Numbered from the stretch's first letter, positions 47,866 through 60,963 are shown. The stretch is DNA of 64,000 nucleotides from Rhineura floridana (GCF_030035675.1 NC_084481.1:119253517-119317516); one strand, 5' to 3'. The notes: generated from the letters alone by a model not told the origin. Translations and numbers: made by a program.

Positions 47866-48465
47866 CAGGAGTGTAGTTGTCCAGGGACGTGAGGAGTCTT
47901 AAATCTCTTTTTTGGGAGCAGGGTCCCTATGTACAAACCAATCAGCATGAAAGGGGAGTTTATTAACCACTGGGAAGAGTCTTCTCACTTGACTTAGCTA
48001 ACAACATGCTTCCTTGGCCTTTCATGCTGAGTAGAGCCAATCAGAGTGAAAGGAGGTGGGTTAGTTACTGAGAAGATTCTTCTCAATAGCCAACACGTGC
48101 CTCCTCTTTCATGCTGATTGGAATGAATCAGCCATCACACGCCTCCTCTTTCATGCTGATCTGCATGAATCTCACTTACTTGGGTAAGTGAGAAATGAAC
48201 TTCATGGAAAAGTACCTTGGTCTCCCAAATCCTAGTCTCATACTTGGCTTTTTTTTCCAAATCTTTAAAATCAATATATTTCTGGCAACATATAGTCCCC
48301 AGAAAGAGAGATTTATTTTTTTGGGGGGGAGCCTATATACCCAGGAGTTTTATTCTGGTTCTATAATTTTGTAATTGCAAAATCCTGGGGGCATGGCTGT
48401 AAGGGAGTGTGGCTGTGAGTACCAGGAAGGGACCCTGCACTTCTGAATGTGCCACTATACTACTG
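47866..48465. mobile_element. Non-autonomous hAT-type element, copy 2 (inverted relative to copy 1)
   Basis: 600 bp. The left end CAGGAGTGTAGTTGTCCAGG corresponds to the right end of the element at 39968-40342, and the right end ACTTCTGAATGTGCCACTAT to its left end. Flanking 8-mers GTAGGGAG and GTAGAGGG agree at six of eight bases. The interior has tandem CTTTCATGCTGATTGG/CTTTCATGCTGATC words and TCTTCTCA repeats. The extra length relative to copy 1 lies in 48180-48400. Confidence 0.7.
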
Positions 48466-48559
48466 GTAGAGGGTCTCAATCTGTGGACAGGAAGAGGACA
48501 GAATGCCACTATGGTACCTTGCCAGAGAAGAGGTACCTTTTCTCAGTTGTGCTTTAGCT

Positions 48560-48690
48560 CCACCACTCTGTTTTATTTTATTTTATTTAGCTTGGTATTT
48601 ATAGGCCACATTTTGGGTTTAGCCCCCCCCAAGGTGCCTCACAAAATATTAAAATATAAAATTTCATTATAACAGATTACAATCCATGAA
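48560..48690 (-). repeat. LINE 3' end fragment
   Basis: TTTTATTTTATTTAGCTTGG, TATTTATAGGCCACATTTTG and AAGGTGCCTCACAAAATAT are a reversed LINE 3' end, similar in layout to 9862-10060. Confidence 0.5.
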
Positions 48691-48699
48691 AGAACAATC

Positions 48700-50890
48700 T
48701 GAAAATATTGTGACAGCAGCGGTGACACAATATCAGCAGAATAAAACAGTATACAACTGAAAAGAGAATATGATAGTTCAAGAAAGAACCAAGGCTGACT
48801 CCTGTTCTGTTTTGTTTTGAATCTTACAATGCCCACTGTAATAAATGGGGAATGGTGCTACATTCTCTGAGGGAGGGAAAACCTAAGCTGGCATCCTGGA
48901 TTCTTGGATGCCAACAGGGGTAAAAGACTATGAGACAAAGGACAATATTGGCAGTCTAAAAGGGGAGCCCCTGCAAGCTTGGGCCGAAGCCAAAGCATCA
49001 CAGCCCAGAGGCCCCCCCAAATTATGACCCAGAGAGTGGCAGATGATGGAGGCTGTGACAAACAGGCTGGGCATCAGCCCCTAGGCTGGCTTGAACTTAC
49101 TGTGGCTGATGCTGGTCTTCCTACTATTAAAAAACATGCTATAGGCAGGGCATAGGCATCCAGGCATGCCCATAGTTACAGATGCTCCTTTTAAAAAAAA
49201 TCCTTATATATTTATTGCTTTAGAAAGCACATTATCCTTTCCCACAACAAAGTGGTGTTTCTCCCTAATTCAAAAGTATGTAGCATCAGGGCAGGAGGAG
49301 CAAACACTATTTCATTCCTGTAGTTACAACGGTGCTCCCATTTAAGTCAGTTTAAAATGTGACACTGCATGTGCTCGGAGTATTTCTTTTTTAAAACCAG
49401 GTTTGGCAAACTATCTGGGTTTGTTTGTTGCTCTAACATACCAGGAATGCAGATGCAGTTGTAAAGCATGGAATGGTGAGGGGTGTGTGTGGGGAGAAGA
49501 GTAATGTTAACTGGGTGTCTCACAACTGAAGTAATACACATGGCCATCTAAAAGGGTTCCCCATACGGCCATTGAGTCCAGGGGTTAAAATGGCCTAGTT
49601 GCACCACTGTCCCTGGATCAACTCTCAGACCTCCCTCCATGCAACTCCCCACTCCAGTGTGCAATGGTCACTCTGTTTTAAAGGGAACATTAAGCTTGCC
49701 CAGACATGCTAGAAATCTTGTACCTGCATGAGGAGCTCTGAATGAGGAACAAGGCTTTTTGAATAAAGTATGGGAGAGATCAGGGCAAGTCACTGAGGAA
49801 TGTGGCAGCTGTACTGTGTGCCCAGGCACTTTCCTGAGGTGAGGGGATCTGTTGAGATAACAAGAGAAGAGGAGCAGAGGAGGCTAAAGTATTTCCTTCC
49901 CTCCCCCACATGTATGAGACTTCTGATATGCTGTCAATAAGCAACCCAGCAGGTATAAGACACATTTGCCAGGAGTCAAGCCAGTGGAAAGGCCAAAAAC
50001 TCCAGTCAGGGAATGGACATGGTGAGGTCTGGATATTGTTCTGCCATGTCCAAATCCCCATCAGCCACCAGACACACCCTCAGAACCTGGCAGAATTCAC
50101 ACCTCCGAAAGGGCAATTCAACCCCATAGGAGGAAATGGAAGGGCTAAAAATGAAGTTGCCCAGGCACCTCTCTAACTCTCGCCACACCCACAGTGGCTT
50201 AGGAGAACTTGGGATATGGTGCAACTCAACAGCCAATCACCCCCCCACACCGGCTGAGTTTAAACCTCACATGCGTAAATCAAAACGCAGATAGCAGTTC
50301 ATGCAGCACAGGGTTATGTCACGCATGGTTCCAACTGTGCACCATGGTGAAAGGGCACTTTGCACTCACAGGGCAACACTTGTGCAAAAACACAGGACTT
50401 CAAGCAAAGTTTGCCTCCACTTCTCATGGGGAAAGAAACAGAACTTTGCTAACATTTCTCCAGCTTCAAAAGCCAAGTGGGAAGAACAGCCATCTCAGCA
50501 GCAAATACATCTGCGGCCCAGACTGCTGTGCCTCAGGACAGTGCAGAAAGAGAAGCCCGGCCCACCACCCTGCACTCTTTTGGGGCACTACTTAACACAC
50601 ATTCGCCATGTGTCTTGTTGATTCATTTGCCGTATCAGGCAGAGAACACACTCTTCCCCCAAGGGGGATCCTCAGCAGCTCCCTGGCACCAGCGCCTGTC
50701 AGACCACAATTCCTACCAGCTCCTGCTGCAAACCATCGTTGTCAGACGTGATGGGGATTGCGATCCAGCCAGAGCTAAAAGACTAACTCATAGCAGTACC
50801 ACTCATGTATAAAGCACAGGGACATCACAGGGCATGGAAGCTCACAGCAGTGAGAAGGTGAGAGGTGGAAATCAAGGCAGGGGAGCCAAT
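48700..50890. other. Intergenic DNA, no clearly recognised feature
   Basis: Many overlapping frames between 49780 and 50812 on both strands, but none with a known domain. The right part may already belong to the decayed Harbinger element that follows. Confidence 0.4.
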
Positions 50891-52200
50891 AGATGGGGAG
50901 GAAATGGACAAAGCTGTGGTGGAGTGCAATGGTGAGGGCATGGTGGAGGCAAGCAGCACCATTCATTGCCGGGGTGCCTGCCCAGGACCACCCTTGTCCA
51001 TGGGCAGCTTCCCATGTATTGTGACATTATGGAGCATGGCATAGCCCACCACCACTTTGGAGACCTACTCAGCAGAACAAGTCCCCCCCCCTTTGATGCA
51101 GGCGTCAGACATGCATCTTCAGCAGCCAGAAATCCCACTTGATCACCAACCTGGTGGTATGATGTGCTCTACTAAGACATGGCACATCCACAGGATATCG
51201 CATCAGAATAAAGGCACCCAGAACAGAAGTATTCAGAAGGTATGTGCAATCAGCTGTTTGGAGGAATGTAGAATCTGTGGCTCTCAAGCCAACTTTCCAA
51301 CGTGTAGCAAACTGGAGGCCTCAAGGACCTGGGAGTCATGAACACTCCTTGCCATCATGTCATTCACCACCTATGTTGATCACATATTGATGATGGTGCT
51401 TGCAGTAGAGGTGGGGCCTGCTCTTGGTTGCAAGGATGGATACAAATGTACCATTGATAATTCATCCCCATAACTGAGGGGAAGCCTGGTTCTGGTGAGC
51501 TTTGCCTCAGACGTAGAAAAGCAGATGAACTCCTGGTAGTGCCCCGCCCTGGCCAATGCAACACCCATTGGAAATCCACTGAAGCCAGGTAACACAAGCC
51601 AGAAGGACCTTATGGAGCATGGGGATGTTGCAGTTAGCATGGAGTGGGCCCTACAGGCAAGGCCAAGCATCTAACAGAGTGGCTTCCTTGTCCAGTTGGA
51701 AGGTCTGAAGACACTCCACATCAGACAGAGTGAGGGCCTGCAGACACGGGGAAATGACCATGCACCTCTTCTGCCAGTAGCATTCATGTTGGTCCAGAAT
51801 GGGGATGTACAATGGACACTGGTGTGGTCTGAGAGGCAACAGACAGAGGTAAGCCCAGAGTAGACAGAGATTGTGCATTGTAAGACCCTGTGGAGGGAGG
51901 CACAGATCTTTCATGTCCTGATGCAGGTAGCTTCATCCCTGCATGAGCTGAGTCCAAGAAGGGACATATGTTCTTCGAGCTCTGCCACTCCCCTTCAGAC
52001 TCTTCCATGTTGGACAGTTCCCTTTCTCAACTGGGCATTAGAAAAGCTGCCCAGGCCCTTTGCTGGAGCTGCTAGTTGTGACTGCCCATGAGAGGAGTGG
52101 TAGATTCCCCCACTGCTCTTCCTGAACAACTGAATGGAGGGGTGTCATTGTCAGGCATGTATAGAAGTGTCTCAGTGGATCTACTGTTTTTTTCTAGGGC
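50890..52200 (-). pseudogene. Decayed PIF/Harbinger-type transposase
   Basis: On the minus strand I read SGFPMGVALARAG (near 51540-51580), resembling the Harbinger GFP-GAIDG region, then CNQEQAPPLLQA (near 51400-51435), matching the NRKGYxSxLLQA stretch, then ARSVHDSQVLEASSLL (near 51305-51355), matching the VHDSRVLRxSSL block around the second catalytic Asp. These come in the order and spacing of the family but in broken frames. No terminal repeats were found. Plain DNA transposon remains, not a host gene. Confidence 0.5.
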
Positions 52201-52454
52201 AAGGAAGGTACATTCCAGAGTCACCCTTATCAGCCTTTAATGCAGTCCTGCTGCTGTCTTGAGACTTAGTGGGAGGGGCACAGATTCCTAAGCGGTAGGT
52301 GGCGTGATGGACCATGTGAGGTAGAAACCCCGTGGTGAGGCTGCTTGGCCCCAGTAGCATTGTTTGGCCAGATCCAGGGTGCCATGCTATCCCCAAAAGA
52401 GTCTCTCAGACCTAGAAGCCGGTCCAGAGGACCGCAATCAGTTTGAGCCTGACT

Positions 52455-52566
52455 AAAGATGCGAAGGCCCAGTAAAAAAAACAGAAAAATTGAAGAAAAA
52501 AACCCCTGGAAAAAAACCAGAAAAATCACCACCACCCCATTTTTCCAGGCCTTCACATCTCTAAAC
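52455..52566. repeat. Palindromic repeat, class C
   Basis: AAGATGCGAAGGCCCAGTAA at the left faces TTTTTCCAGGCCTTCACATC at the right, with A-rich runs (AAAAAAAACAGAAAAAT) between. It is an imperfect foldback. The stretch 52570-53100 has nothing recognisable. Confidence 0.55.
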
Positions 52567-53104
52567 CTAACCAGCACCTTGAGAAGAAGGCTTTTTTTGG
52601 ATTAGCTAGTAGTGGCTGAACGCAAGATTTTTTTTTTGCTATCATGGTTGGGGACCAGCTGAGGAGTGCAGGAGAAAGTGGTTTGTGTGCACAGATGAGA
52701 GGATCATTACCCTTAGCTTCCACTGTTGCAAGTCAGATTTGATCCACAAGTGATAAAATGAGACCTACTGTACCTTGACAAAATGAGCCTGGGACCTCAT
52801 CTGCCAAAGCTGCTCAGGCATCTCTTTCGTAACTCAGTTGTGAAAATTTTGGTGCTGGTAGATTTTGCGCCTATGGTGGAGGTGAGGGATGTGGAGGTGA
52901 GGAGGGGAATGAGTAGGAAGCTGTGGTGGAGGAGGAAGTGGAAAAGTCCATCTGCTTATGTCCAGTGCAGAAGCTGCTGGTGTTTGTGGCGGATCTGTGA
53001 AGCCAGGTGGAGTGTGGAAGGCATGGATTGTTTTTTCTTAATGGTTTGGGGGAGGGGAATCCTAAATCTCCTAAGCCTCAGTTCTTTGCACTGTATATTT
53101 TAAA

Positions 53105-53345
53105 GTTTTTTTGTTATATTATTTTTATTATTACATACATATCTCACACTTTCCTTCAAGAAGCTCAACGTGGCATACATTGGTCACTATCCTCCCATTG
53201 CATCCCCCCTAACAACCCTGTGAGGTAGGTTAGGCTGAGAGGCAGTGACTGGCTCAAGGTCACCCATTGAGCGTCAGGGTCAAGTGAGGATATGAACTCT
53301 GGTTTTCCAGGTCATAGTCAATACTCTAACCACTTCACCACATTG
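53105..53345 (-). mobile_element. tRNA-derived SINE with LINE-like tail
   Basis: Minus strand: head GTGGTGAAGTGGTTAGAG and a box B-like stretch, a body GGTGACCTTGAGCCAGTCAC, CCTCACAGGGTTGTTAGG, and an L2/CR1-like 3' end near 53105. The body is shared with the SINE at 44161, but the tail is not BovB-like. Confidence 0.7.
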
Positions 53346-53387
53346 CTTCTCTGAACTATGAAAGCCACAATCCAACAACAAAACTTT

Positions 53388-53695
53388 GTTCTATGTCTTC
53401 AAGTTGATTATGCCTAATGGCGACCCTATAAATCTTATACACACACACACACTCAAGCTTGCTCTGGATCCCTATAAGGATTCCTTTAATCGCCTAAAAA
53501 TATATACACGTAATTGTGATTAACAAAACTGAGGTTTTTATTATATTACCAAAAGGTTTTGGGTTCCGCCTTCATCAGCTGCTAACATACAAATGCTGTT
53601 TCCAAGGTGGCAGTTATAGAGCTTTGAATATATATATTCATAGTAATATATTTTCATGGTAAGAGGTATTCAGAGGTGGTTTACCATTGCACCCT
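53388..53695 (-). repeat. BovB-tail SINE fragment split by an insertion
   Basis: 53388-53437 (CTTCAAGTTGATTATGCCTA, GGCGACCCTATAAAT) and 53651-53695 (TTTCATGGTAAGAGGTATTC, GGTGGTTTACCATTGC) are adjacent parts of the Sauria/BovB-type tail. About 210 bp of unrelated sequence separates them. Confidence 0.65.
53440..53650 (-). repeat. Penelope-like element fragment, fossil, beside a CA run
   Basis: On the minus strand a CTGATGA box (53578-53572) is followed by AGGCGGAACCC, AAAACC and then an AT-rich stretch. This is the layout of hammerhead ribozyme sequence in Penelope-type terminal repeats, in degenerate form. The left end abuts a (CA)n run at 53441-53455, a typical Penelope target. Bounds are approximate. 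Confidence 0.45.
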
Positions 53696-53699
53696 TAAA

Positions 53700-54690
53700 T
53701 CCTTTGCTCTCGAGGGGCATGAACACATCTTCTTGGGTGCCTGTGTGGCCAAGGTATGCAAACTTGCTCTCTGCACAGGGCATTGTTAAAGGAATTGTTG
53801 CTGGGTGTACATTTTTTCTTTCGGATGGCTTGCACATGGAAGCCTCTCTACTACACACAAGCCCTGCCATTTGGATTGAGGCAAAGGCAGTTCAAACACA
53901 CAAACAAGCAAACCACAGGGAGTGAAGACAGCCTTGCAAATGCATTTACACAAGTTAGTAGCCTAGAAAATTCTTACTAGCCTGCCCAACCACCAGTAAA
54001 TGCATGCATTAAAAAGCAAATTAAAATTAAAAACTGCTCCTTATTATTCATGCCCTGCTGTAGCAGAATTCTTACGGAAAAAAATAATAAAGATACAGAA
54101 AACCAGACATCACAGTGTACAGGGAGAAAGAATTTGTTAAGAAGCTTTGCAGAAGGACTGGTGGTTTGTAAGAACTCTAAAAATTATTGTGTAATGTGCT
54201 CCTAGGTTCTACTGTTTCTATTCCACTTCCCTAGAATTTCATACTTCTAGTCAGTGTTCCAATCTGAATTTGTGTTCTTGGTTCACTGATTAAATTTTAT
54301 GTGCCTGTCCATTCGTACCCACTGGGTGCCCAAAAAAGTAGGACTGGGTGTTCATTTGGACACACAACTGTTACTTTAAAAATGCCTTGCATTGCAAATT
54401 GCCCTTGACTTCAATGGGCGCGGACTGCATCCAAAAACTGCAGGGTTTCTTTCACGAAAAGAAGTTAAATAAAAAGTCGATCTCACCGTACAATAATGAG
54501 TTACACACGTCTCTCTATAGGAACATTTAAAAGATTCAGAAATATTTTTAAAAAATCAACAAAAGTCACTGTGCGATTTTGGGGGAGGGTGGGGAGATGG
54601 AGAAAGATGACGTGCGTGTGGGAGGAATAATCCCCCCCTCCTCCGGGTCCAAGAGTAAGCACTATTACTCTTTCCAGGCGCTTCTCCAGT
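53700..54690. other. DNA upstream of RRAS2, no recognised feature
   Basis: AT-rich until about 54570, then GC rises toward the promoter. No gene or repeat recognised. Confidence 0.5.
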
Positions 54691-54779
54691 CGCAGGAAAG
54701 CCCCGCCCAGCTCATGAATATTCACATTTATTTGCATACCAACCCCTCCTCCCGACGGCCATTTGTACCCAAAGTGGCG

Positions 54780-55720
<941 letters not shown>

Positions 55721-57523
55721 TACATGGGGAGTAAGCCCCCTTAAATTCAACGGGTTTTACTTAGGAGGAAGGACTCCCGCAGTCGGCGGCGTGCTGATGC
55801 TTTTCTTAGCTTCGGGCCAGAAGGATCTCTTGGAATGAAATCTGGGCTCTCGCGCTGCCTTTCTAGGAATCTTGTTTGCAACAGGTCTGTTCCCTTAATC
55901 GCTCTCTGGAAACCGGCAGTGATTATATTCTAAGAAATTTAGCGCATACTTGTTCAAACATGTTTAACCCTCCTTACATTATACCTGATAAAACAAAAGC
56001 CTTCCACGCCAATGCAGTATGTGTTTTTCTAAAATAACCCTCCCTTCTTCATTCTGCTTCTGACCCAGAAAGCGGGCAGATGACTTGCACAATACCTCCA
56101 CCCCAGGTAACCTCTCTTACAGGAAGTATTTACTAAACTCTAACTCTGGGTACTTGCCTGTCAGAGTATGGGTATCTGGGTGAGAAGATTCACCACGGGG
56201 AAAATCCTGTGATAAAGTGGATGTTGCTATTCAAAAAGAGAGGCTGAAACAGTATTATAAAAAGTCCCTGATGTAATGTTTATTTAGGTTTTATGTCTGC
56301 TCGGGTTTGAGTGGATGAGAAGGCTGCGTATTCTTGCTCAACATACTCAATATCTGCAAGCCACAGGCACCCTGAACTTCAGTACCCTTTACACATTTAC
56401 AAGTGAGAGGAAAGGGATCTATTTGTTTGAACAAGGCAGCCCCCAGGAACAATTTGAGTTATTTTTCTTCTTGTGTGTGCATATGTTGGGGCCAAACTAA
56501 GAAGAGGATTTGGCAGATGAGGACATGTTGTAGTGGGGGGAGGGATGGGAAGGAGGATGGTGGTCTGGTTGTGCACAGAAAAGTTGAATCCTGCAACTAA
56601 GATGATCAGCAGTGATGTAACTGGCATATAGGAACTGTCATTGGCATCAGAATGGATTTTTTTGTGATAAACATTTTTATTACCATTTCTTATATTGGTG
56701 GGGGTTATTTGTACTTGGGAAAAGTGATTTATATATGCTTTGAAGAGTTGGCAGACATATTAGATCGTGTATTGTGTTTGGCTCATTTTGGACCAGATGG
56801 GTGTGGAAAAGGCAGTTTGTTTCTTTGCAGCTCTGCAACATTTCAGCGCTTACAGAACAAAAAGATTTTTGGTTTCTATCCTCTTCCAGTAGCCCCCTCT
56901 CCATGGCCAGTTACCAGAATTTCAGATTCTGAAAAGGTTTTTGGCTTTTACTGAGACAGTGACCAACTTTTGTGAATGTGTTTATCCTACTGTTTTTCTT
57001 GTGTCAGTAACTGGAATTAAGCAGGTTAGTGCAGTGTATGAATTGAGATGGAAGCCCCTCTGGTTTATCTCTTTAGTAGGTCTTTTTTTTCCTAAAGTGT
57101 GCTTTGGTTCCCTTGCCCCTGTTTTCTCCCACGTCTGCTTGATTGATGAGTGTGTATAAAGATTTCATGAAACTTAACCCCAGTTCTCCTAAACTGTTTA
57201 ATTTATTACATGAATGAAGACTGATCAAACTGGTTAGTCTGAATGGAAAAGCAAATCAGGGTGAGTAGGTTATATAAAGAATGAGATTGCAGTCTAGAAT
57301 ACCTATTGGGCACTTCCTTGATATTCTCTGCATATGTGTTTTAGTGTCTCTTACTCAATTGCCATATGAACAACCACCCTATTAAAAGGTAAATTGAAGC
57401 CAAGAGCTTGCACTATCCTATTTTGAAGGTGGGAGAAATGGTAGATTATGGATTATTTCATAGAATTTGTATAATGCATCCCCAAATTTGTATTTAGTCT
57501 CAATTTGAACTAAATACCTTTTA

Positions 57524-57605
57524 AGGCTGTAAACCTATGTAGATTTTCCTGGGAGTCAGTCCCATTGAATACAGTGGTATTTACATTTCAGTTCTGTGCA
57601 TGCTT
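57524..57605. repeat. Palindromic repeat, class A
   Basis: GGCTGTAAACCTATGTAGAT, CCTGGGAGTCAGTCCCATTG and TCTGTGCATGCTTATTC follow the class A plan. A half copy (GGGAGTAAGCCCCC) lies at 55726-55775. Confidence 0.55.
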
Positions 57606-59515
57606 ATTCAAACGTATCTGACAGTTGTTGTGATCTGGCTCTCTTCTGATGCAATTTTGAATGCCAGACTAATAAAGCTGAAAATGGAAGCCAAAGTGCA
57701 GTCATAAAAGTATTCATTTACAGTTGAGTCCTGCTTTGAGTTAAAGGGCTGTTTATGGCTATCTGCACATAATGTTGGATTTGTTTATCACTTTGAATGT
57801 CTGCTGTCTTCTACTACTGAGTGGTAGCAAAGATCTGAATAGCTTGCCTTTTCTGAAATGCTGGGGTTAGAATAATTGTAATCCTATTTTGTGAGTCTTA
57901 TTGGTGGATCTTTGCCAGTGGATGGAGATGATTAGTTTATCCCGGCATGGATGAAGCTACAGTTCACAGATTACCATTCAGACTTTGTATAGCTTCCGTA
58001 GTTAGTACTGTCTGCATGCTGACTATGGCTGTATACCCACTGTGTAGTTTTCCATTCCAGAGGGGTGGGCATGTGAGTCTGTTGTAGCCAAAACAACTTG
58101 GGTTTTGGCTACAATATAAAGACTAATGGGAATGTAAGTTTTTGCAGGCTACCATCCACTTAGGTGCACCAATTGGTCTCATAAATTGTTTTTTACCCAT
58201 TAAGGGCAAAATAGCACTTAGAATCATGGTGGGTGGTAATGTCATTTCCTTTGTCCTCTGCCTAAAATAGGTAGTTACATGGTGATGAGTATGTATTGGT
58301 AGAAGAAACTAGCCACAGTTGTAGCTTCAAATGTAGCCTTAATACAGGGCTAGTGCTAATGCCCTGACTTCAATGGTATTGATATAAAGCCAGCAGAAGA
58401 ATAAAAAAAATGTTCAGAAATATCCTTCCAAGTTCAATTCCTGTGAGAGAAGGACATGGATGTGCATAAATGAAAAGGAGAGAAATGACTTTTCTTTTCC
58501 AAGTTGGTAATTGATGTACAAACTGCATTTTCTGTGCTTTTACTCTTTAATTTAGTAATCTAGTGTTTAATGTTCTTATTTATCTTTGAAAAGCCTGAGG
58601 CTGATCTCTACTTATGGATCAGAAAAATAAATTCAGAGAAAAGGTGAGCTTTTATCTAAGAGGATAGGAAGTACTTTGTTACATCTGGCTCCCTTCAAAT
58701 ACTCTTGAGAAGGTGGGAGTATAATATGTTGTACATCTTATTTAAGATTCTTCATGAAAGAACCTGTTTTATAACTTAACATATACAGCTGGATCTAGAT
58801 TTCCTATGAGTGTACTTATGCTTACAGAAGTGGGGAAGTACTTTTTGGGGGGGTTTTGTCAATTCCCCCTTCTGCATCCCAGAAATCTGTTCTAGAAGGT
58901 TGGAGATCCTCAAACAGGATGGGTAGTGGCACAGGTATAGGGAATGGGCAAATCACCTGCCTTAAATGAGTGGCAGTCCTCCACAAACACGATCCAAGCT
59001 ATAGAAATAAGATGATTGCATACAAATCTGCCTTGCAAATAGTAAGAAAATGCCTGTACTTGTTTTGGTCAAGAAGGAGTGTCAGTCCTGTGGGCTGCCT
59101 CTCCTGATCCTTTGGCCTGACTGAGAGAAGCAGCCATGTTGGCTTGAGGCATTGCCTTTTCCAGGCAATATGTGTAGATGGAATAGCCTCACTGTACCCA
59201 GGAAAATAGCCTTGCATTTGTGACCTGGAGGAAATATAAAGTGCTACTTACTGCTCACTCGTTATGGGCAAACTGTTTGCACTTTCCCACAGTTTTTCCT
59301 TGCTATTTCAAGGACTCCAACAAAATGTACATTAAAGTCAGCAAGTTCTCTAAAGAGGTATTTATAGCATGTTACAGAAGAGCCCAACTTATTTAATAAT
59401 GTTTATTTTGTATGTACAAGAGCAGCAGAAGGTATCAGACTACCTGGAACTAGAAGCTAAAAATGCAGGGAAGTGTTATAGCAAAAAGGGGCAACTTAAA
59501 TTCTGAAGTGATTTT

Positions 59516-59605
59516 GGCTACAATCCAATATACACTTACCTGGGAGTAAGTCCCATTAGGTTCAATGGTACTTACTCCCAGGTAAGTGTGCACTGTATTG
59601 TAGCC
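59516..59605. repeat. Palindromic repeat, class A, best copy
   Basis: 90 bp. The left arm begins GGCTACAATCCAATATACAC and the right arm, on the opposite strand, GGCTACAATACAGTGCACAC. Both continue TTACCTGGGAGTAAGT and differ at only about five positions over 42 bases. Confidence 0.85.
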
Positions 59606-59846
59606 TTAATTGCAATTGATCTGAGTCATTGAAGGGAACACAGGCTTGGTTATCATAATCTCAGTGTGTAAATCTAATGCTAGATTGTACCATTGCAGAC
59701 AGAAAACGGAAGCTGACATGAGGGAATGCTTCACCACAAAAAGAGTTGTACACGTAGAAAACTACTATGTTGGAGGATTGGGAAAAATCTAAGCAAGAAC
59801 CCTTTCTTCTGAGATCTATTTTTCCTTGCTGCCCCCCTCCATTGGA

Positions 59847-59960
59847 CAGGGATGGGGAACCTGTGACCCCCCAAATGTAGCTGGACTTCAACTTGCATTA
59901 ATCCAGCTAGCACAGTCAGTGGTGGGGGACAATAAAGTTGTAGTCCAGTCATTGGGGAGG
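59847..59960. repeat. Palindromic MITE, class B (hAT-type end)
   Basis: Left end CAGGGATGGGGAACCTGTGA, then GTAGCTGGACTTCAACTTGC; right part AAAGTTGTAGTCCAG. It has the class B layout with a hAT-like terminus. Confidence 0.65.
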
Positions 59961-60019
59961 CATAGGATTTATGAGTATTCAGTAATGTAAACCCTGGTAT
60001 GCAAGTATTCAGTAAACGC

Positions 60020-60963
60020 CTACCTTATTTATTTATTTATTTATTAAGCTTATATACCGCCCGACTAGCAACAGCTCTCTGGGCGGTGAACATTAAAAAT
60101 ACAATAAAAATAACACAATACAGTATATCACAATACGAAACTGTACAAAAAACTGTACAGTCTAAAATCAAAATATAATAATTTAGAATTAACAGGAATT
60201 AAAATGCCTCAGAGAAGAGAAAGGTTTTAACCTGGCACCGAAAAGATGATAGTGTCGGCGCCAGGCGCACCTCCTCGGGGAGACCATTCCATAGTTCGGG
60301 GGCCACCACTGAGAAGGCCCTAGATCTTGTCACCACTCTCCGGGCTTCCCTATGAGTCGGAACCCGGAGGAGGGCCTTCGTAGTAGACCGTAGTGTACGG
60401 GCCAGTTCATATCGGGAGAGGCGTTCCGACAGATATCGTGGTCCTGCACCGTATAAGGCTTTATAGGTAAGTACCAACACTTTGAATCTGGCCCGGAAGC
60501 ATATTGGAAGCCAGTGCAAACGGGCTAGCACAGGTGTTATATACTCAGACCGCTTAGTTCTTGTTAGCAGTCTGGCCGCCGCATTTTGCACTAGCTGTAG
60601 CTTCCGAATCGTCTTCAAAGGTAGCCCTACGTAAAGCGCATTGCAGTAGTCCAGACGCAAGGTTACCAGAGCATGTACCACTGATGTGAGGTCCTCCTTA
60701 CTCAGATAGGGATGTAGCTGGGCTACCAACCGAAGTTGGTAGAACGCATTCCGGGCCACCGAGGCTACATGAGCCTCAAGTGTGAGGGAAGAGTCTAAGG
60801 TGACTCCCAGACTACGCACCTGTTCCTTTAGGGGGAGTGTAACCCCATCCAGGACAGGGTATATATCCACCATCCGATCAGAGAAACCATCCACCAACAG
60901 CATCTCAGTCTTGTCAGGATTGAGTCTCAGTTTGTTAGTTCTCATCCAGTCCATTGTCGCAGC
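60020..60963 (-). mobile_element. L2-clade LINE, 5'-truncated, with open ORF2 C-terminus
   Basis: One uninterrupted minus-strand frame of 251 codons (60954-60199) encodes the ORF2 C-terminal part: [75 protein letters not shown] and WNGLPEEVRLAPTLSSFR, ending FLFSEAF. The 3' end follows, with GGCGGTATATAAGC and a TAAA repeat reversed at 60020-60045. L2 coding sequence continues to 60963 and stops abruptly at a foreign junction. It is the best preserved L2 copy in the window. Confidence 0.9.

Noticed and set aside
50209-50812. Overlapping + strand frames of 88-128 codons as a possible novel gene
   Set aside because: Three frames are open at once in the same DNA, none shows family resemblance, and the region borders decayed transposase on the other strand.
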